Positions 12,430-21,738 of a DNA stretch of 64,000 bases are shown here, piece after piece. The notes beneath the pieces are model-generated. The model was not told where the DNA came from. It made no database searches and saw nothing but the letters and a program-made list of their open reading frames with translations. Numbering within the stretch: the first letter of the stretch is position 1; every line of letters starts with the position of its first letter. Source of the stretch: Galbula dea (Eukaryota > Chordata > Aves > Piciformes > Galbulidae); contig VWZX01002400.1 of the NCBI GenBank assembly GCA_013399015.1, positions 1,083,819-1,147,818 on the forward strand, written 5' to 3'. The position numbers were made by a program, and so were the translations under genes.

Positions 12430-13260
12430 CCAGCAGATGTGATTTTTGCAGATAAGCGTAGTAATTTAGATAACTCTGGAGGCTTTGGAGCCTTTCGCTT
12501 GCGTCCCTTTGCTTTCTGTCTGATTTGGCTTTTCAATTTTATCTTGGGAGTCAAGAGGAGGGGGAGTGAGCAGGGGGGGGAAGAGGAGGAGGAGGGAAGG
12601 GGGAAAGCTTCAGCTTTGGTTACTTTTTCTTCTCTTTTTCATGTGTTTTTTCCCCCCTCCTAGAAGGTGGGATAACGCGAGCTGTGCTCTCTCCTCTCCC
12701 CCCCCTCCACACACCACACACATATGGACACAGAAGCTGGGGTTATGTTTTTGGGGTTTTTTGTGTGGGTGGGTTTTTTTTTGTTGTTGTTTTTTTTGGA
12801 TATTTTTTTTAAAAGCAGCAGCCAAAAATCAAAATATTTGAAAATGTATTTCATGGTAATTATGTCATATTTCATGGGCTGATGCCACTACTGAAAGAGA
12901 GCCTGAATGCCTTAATTTGTATAGAAATTGTAATCATTTGTTCATTTCAAGGTGAAAATTGCATTTTTTAATTTAAATTGTATCCTGCATGATAGTCTAT
13001 TATCTAGTAAAATTGTCTCCATGTCTGAATGCCTTCTGTGCAGCTGCAATGCTTGTTACAAATCCAGTTATAGTCATAAAAGCTTTGTCGATGTCTCGGG
13101 AAATGTGAACAGTTTCTTGTGGGTTTCTTCTCTCTCTTTTTTCCACCCCCCCTTCTTCCCTCCCATTCTCATCCTCCCTCCCCTTCCCCCTTTAGTCTTT
13201 GTATTTTATTCTTTTATTTTCCCAGTTGAAATAAACTCACATCTCCTATTAATAATAATT
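12430..13260. promoter_or_regulatory. candidate conserved noncoding element cluster, 3' of PAX7
   Basis: About 0.8 kb without repeats, with an especially AT-rich core at 12840-13110 (GCCTTAATTTGTATAGAAAT, GCATTTTTTAATTTAAATTG, GATAGTCTATTATCTAG, AAAGCTTTGTCGATGTCTCG) and a 5' block with GATAAGCGTAGTAATTTAGA. Between them are G-rich (12545-12604) and T-rich (12760-12820) tracts. The high-complexity AT-rich sequence with many TAAT cores differs sharply from the flanking CR1/unique mosaic. The pattern is typical of long-range developmental enhancers. There is no coding potential. Confidence 0.45.
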
Positions 13261-13414
13261 AGCTTGGGTATATCCAAAAGATGATTCTGGGTGGAAGAGG
13301 GTGAGGGACGTGCAGAAAGCAGCCAGCATTCCTACTTACTTCTTCCTTTCTCTGGGAACCACCTCCAGGTTGCACCTTGCTGGGGAATGAAGGATGAGGG
13401 AAGAGAAAGGACAT

Positions 13415-13600
13415 GGGCAGACACTGGAACAGGTTGCCCAGAGAGGTTGTGGAAGCCTCATCCCTGGCAGCGTTTAAGGCCAGGCTGGATGGGGCCCTGG
13501 GCAACCTGATCTAGTGGGAGGTGTCCCTGCCAGGCAGGGGGGTTGGAACTAGATGACCTTTAAGGTCCCTTCCAACCCTGCCAAGTCTATGTTTCTGTGA
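13415..13600 (+). mobile_element. CR1 LINE fragment, 3' end
   Basis: It contains AACAGGTTGCCCAGAGAGGT, TGGAAGCCTCATCCCTGGCA, GGCCAGGCTGGATGGGGCCC and TTTAAGGTCCCTTCCAACCC. It is a third, distinct CR1 3' end type in this window. Confidence 0.85.
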
Positions 13601-14681
13601 TAAAGGAAGGTGAGAGCATGAGGGGTGAGGCTTTGGGGCAGCAAAATTCCTATAAATAAAACTCAGCCCCCAAGGATGGCACAGGGCAGCCTGGGGAAGA
13701 GACTGGCATTGACCTAAGAGACTGGGTAGTTTGTGACCATGGTGGAAGGGAGGTAGAAGGTCACTTTGCTCCCAGCTCCTGGTTTTGAGGAAGTCTTAAT
13801 ATTTTATCTTGTGATCTGTCTTATCCTACAGGGAATTGCAGCCTGGTGGCTGCTGTCAGCCTCAGGTGTGATTGAGGGATGCCCAGAAGTTGCTGGTGGG
13901 GAAATAAAGCCTGAGAAGTTAACTGTGGTGTCCCCAAGCACCAGGAGCAAGCCACATCTCCAAATCTCCTGCCTCGTGCTGTGCTCACCATGTATTCCAG
14001 CTCTCTTGCTGTTCTCCTAGAGGAAACTGAGATAGAGGGAATAGCAACCACCCTTCTGGGCACCTTCAGCAGCCCTCCATGGGCAACAATCCTTCTCCAC
14101 AGCTTGACTTCTCCTTCATCTTAGCTTCCTTGCTTCCACTCCTGCTTCAGTGAACACTCCATCTCCCAGCAGTCAGCTACCCCAGAAAGAAAAGAATAAA
14201 ACCATCAACTTGGAGTAGAAATGTTGGAAATATCAGCCCAAGGATGCAGAGCATTAGGGGAGGACTGAGAGGAATGTTGCAGGAATGCAGGATGAGCTGG
14301 CTGGCTAGTGCAAACTAGCAAAGCCAGTTAAAATTCTGGGCTGGTTTACAGCAGGTGAGAACGTGGCCTGCCCAGGACAGGATATTAATTATATTAATCC
14401 TTAAAAAAGAAAGAAATCAGCCTCACAAGGAAATCCTTTCTCAGTCATTTAATTCCCTTTCATACACCTCTCCCTGCTCAGAATACCCTGATTTTATGCA
14501 GGGCCACAGCCTATTATAATAAACTTCTCTACACCTATTCTGAGAAGAAATTGCTCATGACAAGCTGCTGTAAGGCTGGTGGCTGCTGAGCCAAATTTGC
14601 TGGCACAGTCACTGCCTGACAGTAGCTACAGCCACTGAGGTGAGCAACAACAGGATCTAAACACAGGGCACGAGGTGGGTC
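13601..14681. other. unique intergenic sequence, nothing recognised
   Basis: No repeat or coding pattern recognised. TATTAATTATATTAATCC occurs near 14383, and a TTATAATAAAC stretch near 14513. Confidence 0.4.
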
Positions 14682-15160
14682 ACAGAAGCCTGAAGGCTGG
14701 AAGAGACTTCTAAGGTCATCAAATCCAACCACCAACCAATCCCCACCATGCCACTAAACCATGGCCCTCAGTACCACATCTAGATGTTTGCTGAAGCTCT
14801 CCAGGGATGGTGACTCCACCACTGCCCTGGGCAGCCTGGGCCAATGCCTAACTACTCTTTCTGGGAAAAAACTTTTCCTAATATCCAATCTAAGCCTTCC
14901 CTGGTGCCACTTGAGGCCATTTCCTCTTGCCCTCTCATTGGTAACCCAGGAGAAGAGACCAACCCCCACCTGGCTCCAGCCTCCTCTCAGGGAGTTGCAG
15001 AGAGTGAGAAGGTCTCCCCTGAGCCTCCTCTTCTCCAGGCTAACCAAGCCCAGTTCCCTCAGCTGCTCCTCACAACACTTGTGCTCTAGACCCTTCCCCA
15101 CCTTCCTTGCCCTTCTCTGGACACACTCCAATGCCTCTATGCCTTTCTTGGAGTGAGGGA
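14682..15160 (-). mobile_element. CR1 LINE fragment (left arm of inverted pair)
   Basis: It begins CACAGAAGCCTGAAGGCTGG, then GCCACTAAACCATGGCCCTC, GGGATGGTGACTCCACCACT, GAGACCAACCCCCACCTGGC and CTTGCCCTTCTCTGGACACA. At about 480 bp it reaches into the end of CR1 ORF2. It is head-to-head with the next element. Confidence 0.93.
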
Positions 15161-15374
15161 CCCAATTTCTGGCACACCTTTGAAAATGAAAAAGAAACAG
15201 AAAAGTGCTAACAATCTCAGTATTTAAAACAGTTTTACCTAGTCCTCAGATTTCCTCTGAGAAAAATATTTGTGGGAACATAAACACAGTCAACTTTCTT
15301 TGAGCAATTAATAAGAAAAGGGCACGTTACCCTGCCAGGTGCTTCTGCCTTCCAAAACTACACAGCATTGACAT

Positions 15375-15818
15375 ATAGTGTGTCCAGAGAAGGTCAGTGA
15401 AGGTGGTGAAGAGTCTAGAGCACAAGTGTTGTAAGGAGCAGCTGAGGGAATTGGGCTTGGACAAGAAGAGGCTCAGGGGAGACCTTTTCACTCTCTGCAA
15501 CTCCCTGAGAGGAGGTTGGAGCCAGGTGGGGGTTGGTCTCTTCTCCTGGGTTACCAATGAGAGGGCAAGAGGAAACAGCCTCAAGTTGTACCAGGGGAGG
15601 TTTAGGTTGGACATGAGGAACAATTTTTAACCCAGGAGGGTTGTCAAGTCCTGGCCCAGGTTGCCCAGGGCAGTGGTGGAGTCACCATCTCTGTGTTCAG
15701 AAAACACAAAGATGTGGTGCTGAGGGTCATGCTTTAGCAGTGACTTGGCAGTGTTGGGTTAGCAGTTGGATTCAATGATCTTGGAGGCCTTTTCCAGCCT
15801 TAATGATTCTATAATTAT
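15375..15818 (+). mobile_element. CR1 LINE fragment (right arm of inverted pair)
   Basis: It begins AGTGTGTCCAGAGAAGGTCA, then TGGAGCCAGGTGGGGGTTGG and CAGTGGTGGAGTCACCATCT, and ends TTCCAGCCTTAATGATTCTA. Much of it is the near-exact reverse complement of 14700-15150. Confidence 0.93.
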
Positions 15819-15845
15819 AGATGTATATATATGTGTGTGTGTTTG
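15815..15845. repeat. TA/TG microsatellite at CR1 tail
   Basis: TGTATATATATGTGTGTGTG follows the CR1 ATTCTATAATTATAG tail, as is common for CR1 3' ends. Confidence 0.7.
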
Positions 15846-16214
15846 CTCTATGTCTCTGCTCACTTGGAGTCATACTCTCCTATGCTTTCTCCAGCAGCTA
15901 CACTCAAGGGAAAATACAGTGAGGGGCTAAGAGGAGGCTGCAGTAAGAGCATGGGTGATGGCTCAGGTCTCATGGGGCTGGGAAGGGGTTTGCTGGAAGC
16001 TGGAGGGAGTGTGAAAACCAAATAAAACCCAAAGAAACCTGAAAATAAAAAGCAGAGCAGGAAAGGTGCCCAGAGCCAGAGCCCATCAGGGCAGAGGAAC
16101 AGCCTCTCCCATGCAGAGTGCAGCATCTCGGGTCAAGTCCAATGCCATGGGACACGACACAGCAACTGAGGTCAGGCCCCTGCCCCCAGCCTGCAGGATG
16201 CCAGCATTAGCAGC
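15846..16214. other. unique sequence, nothing recognised
   Basis: No repeat, gene or regulatory pattern that I can support. Confidence 0.4.
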
Positions 16215-16300
16215 TGGTGCCAGGTTGACTGGAATTTGATTTATCACCATCTTATCAGCAGATTAAAGCTGATGACAGTTTAGAGCCGTAATTGACCAGT
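16215..16300. promoter_or_regulatory. candidate conserved noncoding block next to orphan ORF
   Basis: It contains GGAATTTGATTTATCACCAT, CTTATCAGCAGATTAAAGCT, GATGACAG and GCCGTAATTGACC, with two reverse GATA motifs (TTATCA) and homeodomain cores. It borders a CpG-rich open frame and may belong to the same element. Confidence 0.3.
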
Positions 16301-16612
16301 GATACTCGTAGCGGGAGCGCTATCAGCCTCAGCAGCTCCCTCGTGGGCCAGCTTGTGTCCTTGATGTCTTTTCAGAGGGCAATGGATCGGCTCTGGCGAG
16401 GTCTGGGAAATATCCTGAGCTCCTCGGAGAAGTTTAGAGTCATCAGGAGAGAGGACGAGGAGCTCAGGGAACAGTTGAGGGCAGTGTTGAAGCGCTTGCA
16501 ACGGCAGGAGCAGCGGCAGCGGAGCCTGAACGTGACCGTTGCTGGAGGAGTCAGCGCTGAGAGGGCTGGGGAGGGGGCACAAAGCTGTTCCCTTCAGGCC
16601 AGCAGGGTCTGA
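16292..16612 (+). other. CpG-rich orphan open frame, coiled-coil-like; possible exon
   Basis: A frame without ATG at its start opens after TAA (16289-16291) and closes with TGA at 16612. The first ATG inside is at about 16364. A good splice-acceptor-like sequence (TCCTTGATGTCTTTTCAG) ends at about 16377, and the frame after it reads RAMDRLWRGLGNILSSSEKF, then RVIRREDEELREQLRAVLKR and LQRQEQRQRSLNVTV. The second part is a Glu/Arg/Leu-rich amphipathic helix with leucines at near-heptad spacing. CpG is many-fold commoner than in the flanks, with codon-like use of CGC, CGG and GCG. I do not recognise the protein. It could be a lone exon, a retrocopy remnant, or a CpG-rich noncoding element with a chance frame. 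Confidence 0.3.
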
Positions 16613-17254
16613 AAAACAGCGATGTGACTAAAAATGCTGTTGTCCTGTTTATGGCTCCTGCAAAATGTTGGTCCCTTCCTCTCCACACCTGTCCAGGTGT
16701 GAACACACGCGTGGGTGACTCGCTCATCGCCAAAACACGCTGGCTCCGGGGTGCAAATCCGAGTGCTGCTAGGGAGGGCAGATCTAAGGTGGGAACAAGG
16801 GCTTTGGTGTACATGCAGCCAGGAACGGGGGCTACCAGCCCTGCTTTGATGACTGCGGTTGGTTACAGTTCTTACACAAAGAGGAGCCTCTCTATTTCAC
16901 AGTGATCACCAAAACCAGGAGTTTCTGACAGCGTGGTGCCCTTGTCAGAGGTTTCCAGCCTTTTCCCCATTTGGAGACCTATAATATTTTCCAAGGGTTC
17001 TCATCAAGACCCTCAGAGCCCAGCAAAGCTTCAGCCCATGCAGCCCCTGCACGGTCAGAGCTGCCCCAGCCCTGGGCCAGGCACTCTGCAGCCCCCAGCC
17101 CACTGCCCTACTCAGAGCAAACTCATCTGAGGAGGCTGCCAGCTCTTGGATCCTGTGTCCCCCAGGACATTTTCCATTTTCCTCCCAAATGTGACTTACC
17201 CAGGCAGTGGGGACACATCCCACTTGCAGGAGCAGGCATGGAGCAGTCACAGTC
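16613..17254. other. unique intergenic sequence, nothing recognised
   Basis: No repeat or gene recognised. GAACACACGCGTGGGTGACT near 16698 is a small CpG patch. Confidence 0.35.
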
Positions 17255-17343
17255 ATGCTTTCCCTTGGACTTGGCAGTGTTAGGTCAGTGGTTGGACTCA
17301 AAGACCTTAGAGATCTTTCCCAACATGAATGATTCTATGATCC
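17255..17343 (+). mobile_element. CR1 LINE fragment, extreme 3' end
   Basis: GGACTTGGCAGTGTTAGGTC, then GGTTGGACTCAAAGACCTTA and AATGATTCTATGATC, about 85 bp. Confidence 0.88.
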
Positions 17344-17904
17344 ACCTGCTCCAGCGAATCCTTGTGATTCAGGGAATCCTTGGACAAGGCTCCACTGTCC
17401 AGTGTTTCTTTTCTAGGAGTGGAAGAGTGAGGGAAGCTGATTTTCTTACCAAAAAGGCTTTCCTTCCCCCCTGATGAAAAGAAAATCTGTGGCCAAGGTT
17501 TCTAGATCCCACCTAACCTGAAGGTAGCTTTGCTGGGCACTAAGAACAGCTTCAGTGTCCCACTGTGCCCAAGTAACACTGCACAACTTCCAGTGAGAAT
17601 CTCTGCCTAAACCCAGAGCTCCAGGCACTGGCTCAGGATTTCTCCAAAGCCATAATAGCAAGGGGAGCAGGAAAGAAAGGAGTTCAGTGAGCACTTGATA
17701 AGGGACTAACTCTCAAACTTAGCCATGACCAGTGGTGTGCATGTGAGGTGAGGAATGCTGGTGTGAGTGGAGTCTGTGAGTGCTAGAGCCCTTCTTCTTC
17801 CTCTGAGCCTTCTCATGCCAGTGGGACACCTCAGGCTGGCAGTGAGCTGCTGCTTCTGCTCACAAAAGACAAGCATGGGCAGCATCTCATCATGTAGTTG
17901 GTAC

Positions 17905-18270
17905 ATCACAGAATCATAGAGTCCTTTAGGTTGGAAAAGACCTTTAAGATCATCAAGTCCAACTGTGACCCAGCACTGCCAGGTCACCACTAAACCATGT
18001 CCCTCAGCACCACATCTTTGTGTTTTCTGAATGCTTCCAGGGATGGTGACTCCACCACTGCCCTGTGCAGCCTAGGCCAGGGCTAGTCAACCCTTGTGAG
18101 GAAGAAATTGTTCCTCATGTCCAACCTAAACCTCCCCTGGTGCAACTTGAGGCTGCTTCCTCTCACCCTGTCACTTGCTCTTTGGGAGAAGAGACCAACC
18201 CCCACCTCTCTCCCACTTCCTTTCAGGCAGTTGTAGAGAGCCATAAGGTCTCCCCTGAACCTCCTTTCTT
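17905..18270 (-). mobile_element. CR1 LINE fragment, 3' end
   Basis: It begins ATCACAGAATCATAGAGTCC, then TTTAAGATCATCAAGTCCAA and GGGATGGTGACTCCACCACT, and extends to CCATAAGGTCTCCCCTGAAC. Confidence 0.92.
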
Positions 18271-18733
18271 TATCTCATCACCTAGATGGTCTCATCTAGA
18301 TTTGGGAGACCAGCTGGCTCCCGTGGACTGATCCCTCTGCTGTGAGGCAACCAGAAAAAAAAAACAACCAAGAAGCCCAGCAGCTAATTAGTCTAGTTTC
18401 TGTGTATGGATTATTCATGCAACACAGCTTGGATGAAGACCAACTTATTTTAGAGAAAGCCAAAATGTCTTCAGATGGGAATGGCTTTTGAATCCAGTGC
18501 TTTGTTTCAAGGCAAAATGCTTTCTTACCAGTTGCTGAAGCCCCAAAGCCATCTATTCCTCTGTAGAGTTTCAAAATATTTTTCTGCTTGTTGCTGCCAT
18601 GCTTTGGGCTCTAACTAAAGCCAGGTGCCTGCTGAGCTCAGAAGTAACATGGCAGCTCTGTCCCACCCTGGTCCACACAGCCTCAGCTGTCAAGAAGCAG
18701 TGCCAAGGCATGGCTATTTCTGTTATATGGCCA
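18271..18733. other. unique sequence between CR1 fragments
   Basis: Nothing recognised apart from a short A-run at 18355 and GCAGCTAATTAGTCTAG near 18380. Confidence 0.35.
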
Positions 18734-19118
18734 AGTCACAGAACCCCAGCCTGGTGGGGGTTAGAAGTGACCTCTGGGGATCACCCAGTCCAACCTCCCT
18801 GCTCCAGCAGGGTCACCCGCAGCAGCTTGCCCAGGGTCACCTCCAGCTTCCTTGATAATCTCTCTGCAGAAGGAGACTCCACAGCCTCTCTGGGCAGCCT
18901 GGGACAGGGCTCCAAAACCCTCACAGCAAAGTAGTTTTGTCTTCTGTTCAGGTGGAACCTCCTGGCTTCCAGTTTGTGCCCAGTGCCCCTTGGCCTGGCC
19001 CTGGCCACCGCTGAGCAGAGTCTGGCCCCATCCTCTTGCCCCCACCCTTGAGCTCTTGCTCACCATCGAGCAGCTCCCCTCTGGGGCTGCTCTTCTCCAG
19101 GCTAAGCAGCCCCAGGTT
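18734..19118 (-). mobile_element. CR1 LINE fragment, 3' end, older subfamily
   Basis: It begins CACAGAACCCCAGCCTGGTG, then CACCCAGTCCAACCTCCCTG, GCCCAGTGCCCCTTGGCCTG and TGCTCTTCTCCAGGCTAAGC. A related copy lies at 50414-50822. It lies just beyond the probable end of the PAX7 transcript. Confidence 0.88.
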
Positions 19119-19338
19119 TGTTTATTGTTTACATCATTTTCCCCACTATGAATGAATCCCAGGCTTTCACTTCTTAGGAAAACCACCTCTAGTTCATGTA
19201 TGCCTGTGTGACAGATGTGAATATTTTTAACCCAGCCTCTTTCCCCCCTTTCTTTTGCCCCTCTACAGAAAGGTAACCAAACAAGACTCTTTTAACCCAA
19301 AAACTTCTTTTTTTCTGATTTTTTTTTCGTTGTTTCTT

Positions 19339-19344
19339 TTTAAT
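19339..19344 (-). promoter_or_regulatory. PAX7: candidate distal polyadenylation signal ATTAAA
   Basis: The minus strand reads TACATTAAAAAG, a common variant signal, followed by an A-rich stretch. It sits at the end of the repeat-free block, about 200 bp before a CR1 fragment, a plausible limit for the longest 3' UTR. A canonical AATAAA at 19121-19126, right at the CR1 edge, is the alternative. Confidence 0.35.
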
Positions 19345-19462
19345 GTATAACAGTTATGCCTGAGTTACAGAGAGACACCTACAGGCAGCAGGTAGTTAAA
19401 GCAAATACCAGTTTCTCTTCCTACTATACTACTCCATATAGCTGAATAAATTATGGTGCGAT

Positions 19463-19507
19463 TATATATATACACAGGCACGCAGGCGCACGCACGCACG
19501 CACACAC
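19463..19507. repeat. alternating purine-pyrimidine tract (TA, CA, CGCA)
   Basis: A TATATATATA run passes into CACGCA-type repeats with CGCACGCACGCACG and CACACAC. Alternating purine/pyrimidine of this sort is prone to Z-DNA and to length change. It is in or just beyond the distal PAX7 3' UTR. Confidence 0.8.
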
Positions 19508-19588
19508 TCCCCCGCAGGCACACACATGGAGCAAAAATGGCTATGAAGGCAAACACAGAAGCAACATATCTGCAGTTACTAGGAATAA

Positions 19589-19595
19589 GGAATGT
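19589..19595 (-). promoter_or_regulatory. miR-1/miR-206 seed match, 7mer-m8
   Basis: ACATTCC on the minus strand, followed by T instead of A. It lies in the distal part of the putative PAX7 3' UTR and is present only if the distal polyadenylation site is used. Confidence 0.4.
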
Positions 19596-20307
19596 CCTAT
19601 AGTGCTATGTAGATATTCCCCAGGTGGGTATATGGAAGATGTTAAAGGGGGTGACGGGTTAAAAGCGTTAAATACACAAAGTCTCAGAGCGCCGGGAGCC
19701 AATCTGCTGAGTTACAGGACACAGGTGAGGAAAGGTCTGTGTTGTGGGCTCAGGAGGGTGCTTGAGGGGTGAGGGTAAAGGGTGTGGGAGGAGCATGGGG
19801 AGGTAAAAGAAATCCACTTGGCCTTTTGCTTTTTTTCACCAGTTCTTTTCGGCAGGCATGGAAGAAACGTTGACCTGGGAGCACGTCGCCAGAGCGTGGC
19901 CCTTCGCTTGGTGGCTTGTTTGGGTGAGGTGCAGAAGGAGTTTTTGGATTTCCAGGCACCCTCTGAGTCACCAGGGGTTGAATATCTGCTCAGTCCCCAT
20001 TTGGTCCACGTCAAATGACCACACATTCTTCAGGGTCCTGCTGTCCAATGCTTGCCTGCTTCTGATCTTCCATGCTCGGTTTTGTTTCGCCTTCAAGGCA
20101 CCTCCCTCTGTTCTGTGTCCTCCTCCCCATCCCACCCCATCCCCTGAGTTTGTCTCTTATCAGCAGAACTGAAGTTGGCAATCCATAAACCAAGCCAAAC
20201 CAAACCAAAAAGAACTACTTTGACTTTCATACATGAAGGTCCCTTCAACCAAAACAAAGAAACCAAAACCAATCCCCAAATCAAACCCAGCCCACCCCAA
20301 AAGATTC

Positions 20308-20315
20308 TGGAATGT
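20308..20315 (-). promoter_or_regulatory. miR-1/miR-206 seed match, 8mer
   Basis: The minus strand reads ACATTCCA, the perfect 8mer target for the miR-1/206 seed GGAAUGU. PAX7 repression by miR-1/206 during myogenic differentiation is established in mouse. This is the strongest of four matches here. Confidence 0.6.
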
Positions 20316-20405
20316 ATTTTGAAAGCACACGATAGGCAAATCTCTACAGCTCAGCCCCCACCCTCCCTAGTATTTTTTTCTTCTTTTTTTTGAGTTTTTA
20401 AAGTT

Positions 20406-20411
20406 TTTATT
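20406..20411 (-). promoter_or_regulatory. PAX7: candidate proximal polyadenylation signal AATAAA
   Basis: This is the first canonical AATAAA downstream of the PAX7 stop on the minus strand. Downstream (lower coordinates) the minus strand is A-rich (about 20372-20400) rather than GU-rich, which weakens it. Use of this site would drop the 8mer miR-1/206 match at 20308. Confidence 0.4.
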
Positions 20412-20715
20412 TCTTTCTTTTTAACTAGCACGGCACTCACTGTGGTTTTTTAGTATAAAAACAAGGTCAACTTCCTCTAAACATACAGCACATGACCAAA
20501 TTTCCAACTAATGTACAAAGTGCCACCACGAGGGAAAGGTCAGAGAACAGCTCTTGGCGCTTTAGCACGGGACGGTCTTCGTCTTCCTCTAAGAACACTA
20601 TTTACAGCAGTGCCCAGGTGCTGATGGACTTTCTGGTGAAGGTAACTGGCAACTAGGTCTCTCCAGTGCTCCCTCTTTGGAATCCTTTGTCAGGGTCCTG
20701 CCCTCTGCATTGAGC

Positions 20716-21271
20716 TCAGCTGAAGTCCTCCTCGGTCACGTGCTCGTGGCGAGGACCGAAGCGTCTGCTCTGGAGGGATGTGCGGAGGAGGTAACGGTGG
20801 GGAGAAGGGAGAGGACAAGTAATTCTGAAGGTTTCCTTCTGGTTTAGCAGGCAGCTAGGAATGTGTTTGGTCAGAGATTTCAGTATCAAGAACAAGAGAT
20901 GGTAACAGTCTGGGGTAGATATGGGGCCAACAAGCATCATCTACAAGCTCCATCTTCCGGTGGTTAAGGAGGATGTAGACCTGAAGGTGCTCCCAGCCTG
21001 GGTGGTTGTCAGCACTTGGCTTCTTAAATGTGGCACAGAAGAGAATCATGTGCTCTGTTGTTTTAGCAGTTAGCTCAGGATCATACTGAGACACAGGAGC
21101 AAATTTAGTTGGTGCTTCAGACATGGTGCCTACCATGGAGACACCCTTGCTCTCATCCTTGATCCCCCAGTTCAGGTGTGGCTGAAGGTTACTGCTGTTG
21201 GGAATGACACTTAAGCCAGGACTGGAATTCCAAAGGGATTTCTTTCTTAGATTATAAACCACATAAACCAA
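20716..21271 (-). other. sense-strand open frames inside the PAX7 3' UTR
   Basis: In the PAX7 sense direction a 138-codon frame runs from 21271 to 20855, including SQYDPELTAKTTEHMILFCA and HPGWEHLQVYILLNHRKMEL. A second frame in another phase ends at 20716 with RRFGPRHEHVTEEDFS. The stretch 20727-20800 has about eight CpGs and a CACGTG E-box at 20737-20742. I recognise neither product. They may be chance frames in UTR or a decayed exon, and the two phases do not join without a splice or frameshift. Confidence 0.2.
20858..20864 (-). promoter_or_regulatory. miR-1/miR-206 seed match, 7mer-m8
   Basis: ACATTCC on the minus strand, upstream of the proximal AATAAA, so retained in both short and long UTR forms. 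The following base is T. Confidence 0.4.
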
Positions 21272-21574
21272 TATCTTTTGTTGCTTTCTGAGCTCTCAAG
21301 CTGGTGCAGAGCAGGAAGAGTGCTTCAGATAATGCAACTGCTCTGGGGCATTTTGGCTCTTCAGTCACCCAAAGGAACCAGTACCTTTGGCCTCACCTGT
21401 TCGCCCAGCTGTAGGTGCTGTATATTGCCCTGAGAAAAGATGCAAAGAATGCTAGCTTCACATGCTTCAAAAGCTTTGTGATCCAAGGAAAGAGGGCAGC
21501 TTTATGTGGGATACTGCTGGACAAGCAGAGTCTGAGTTGGGATCTCTGGAGCATAAATGACAGCAATACAGCTT

Positions 21575-21665
21575 CTGGATGCAGGTGTCCCTGTCCATGG
21601 CAGGAGGCTTGGACTACATGGCCTTTAAAGGACCCTTCCAACCCAAACCATTCTGTGATTCTATG
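21575..21665 (+). mobile_element. CR1 LINE tail, antisense to PAX7
   Basis: It carries GATGCAGGTGTCCCTGTCCA, GGACTACATGGCCTTTAAAG and ATTCTGTGATTCTATG, about 90 bp of CR1 3' end inside the putative PAX7 3' UTR. Confidence 0.88.
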
Positions 21666-21731
21666 TCACTCTGCACAGAAACATGCATGTGACCACGTGA
21701 GAGGCCAAGCTGGTGTATGAACATGCTTTTA

Positions 21732-21738
21732 GGAATGT
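21732..21738 (-). promoter_or_regulatory. miR-1/miR-206 seed match, 7mer-m8
   Basis: ACATTCC on the minus strand, about 2.3 kb after the stop codon and close to a CR1 tail. It is the match nearest to the coding sequence. Confidence 0.35.

Noticed and set aside
14754..15156. Frames of 125-131 codons on both strands
   Set aside because: They lie within a CR1 fragment and are translations of its 3' region. Similar CR1 by-products occur at 11894, 15327, 29259, 47747 and 54988.
1..19000. Search for ALDH4A1 or TAS1R2, neighbours of PAX7 in mammals
   Set aside because: No recognisable exon of either was seen. Birds lack TAS1R2, and ALDH4A1 may lie further out.
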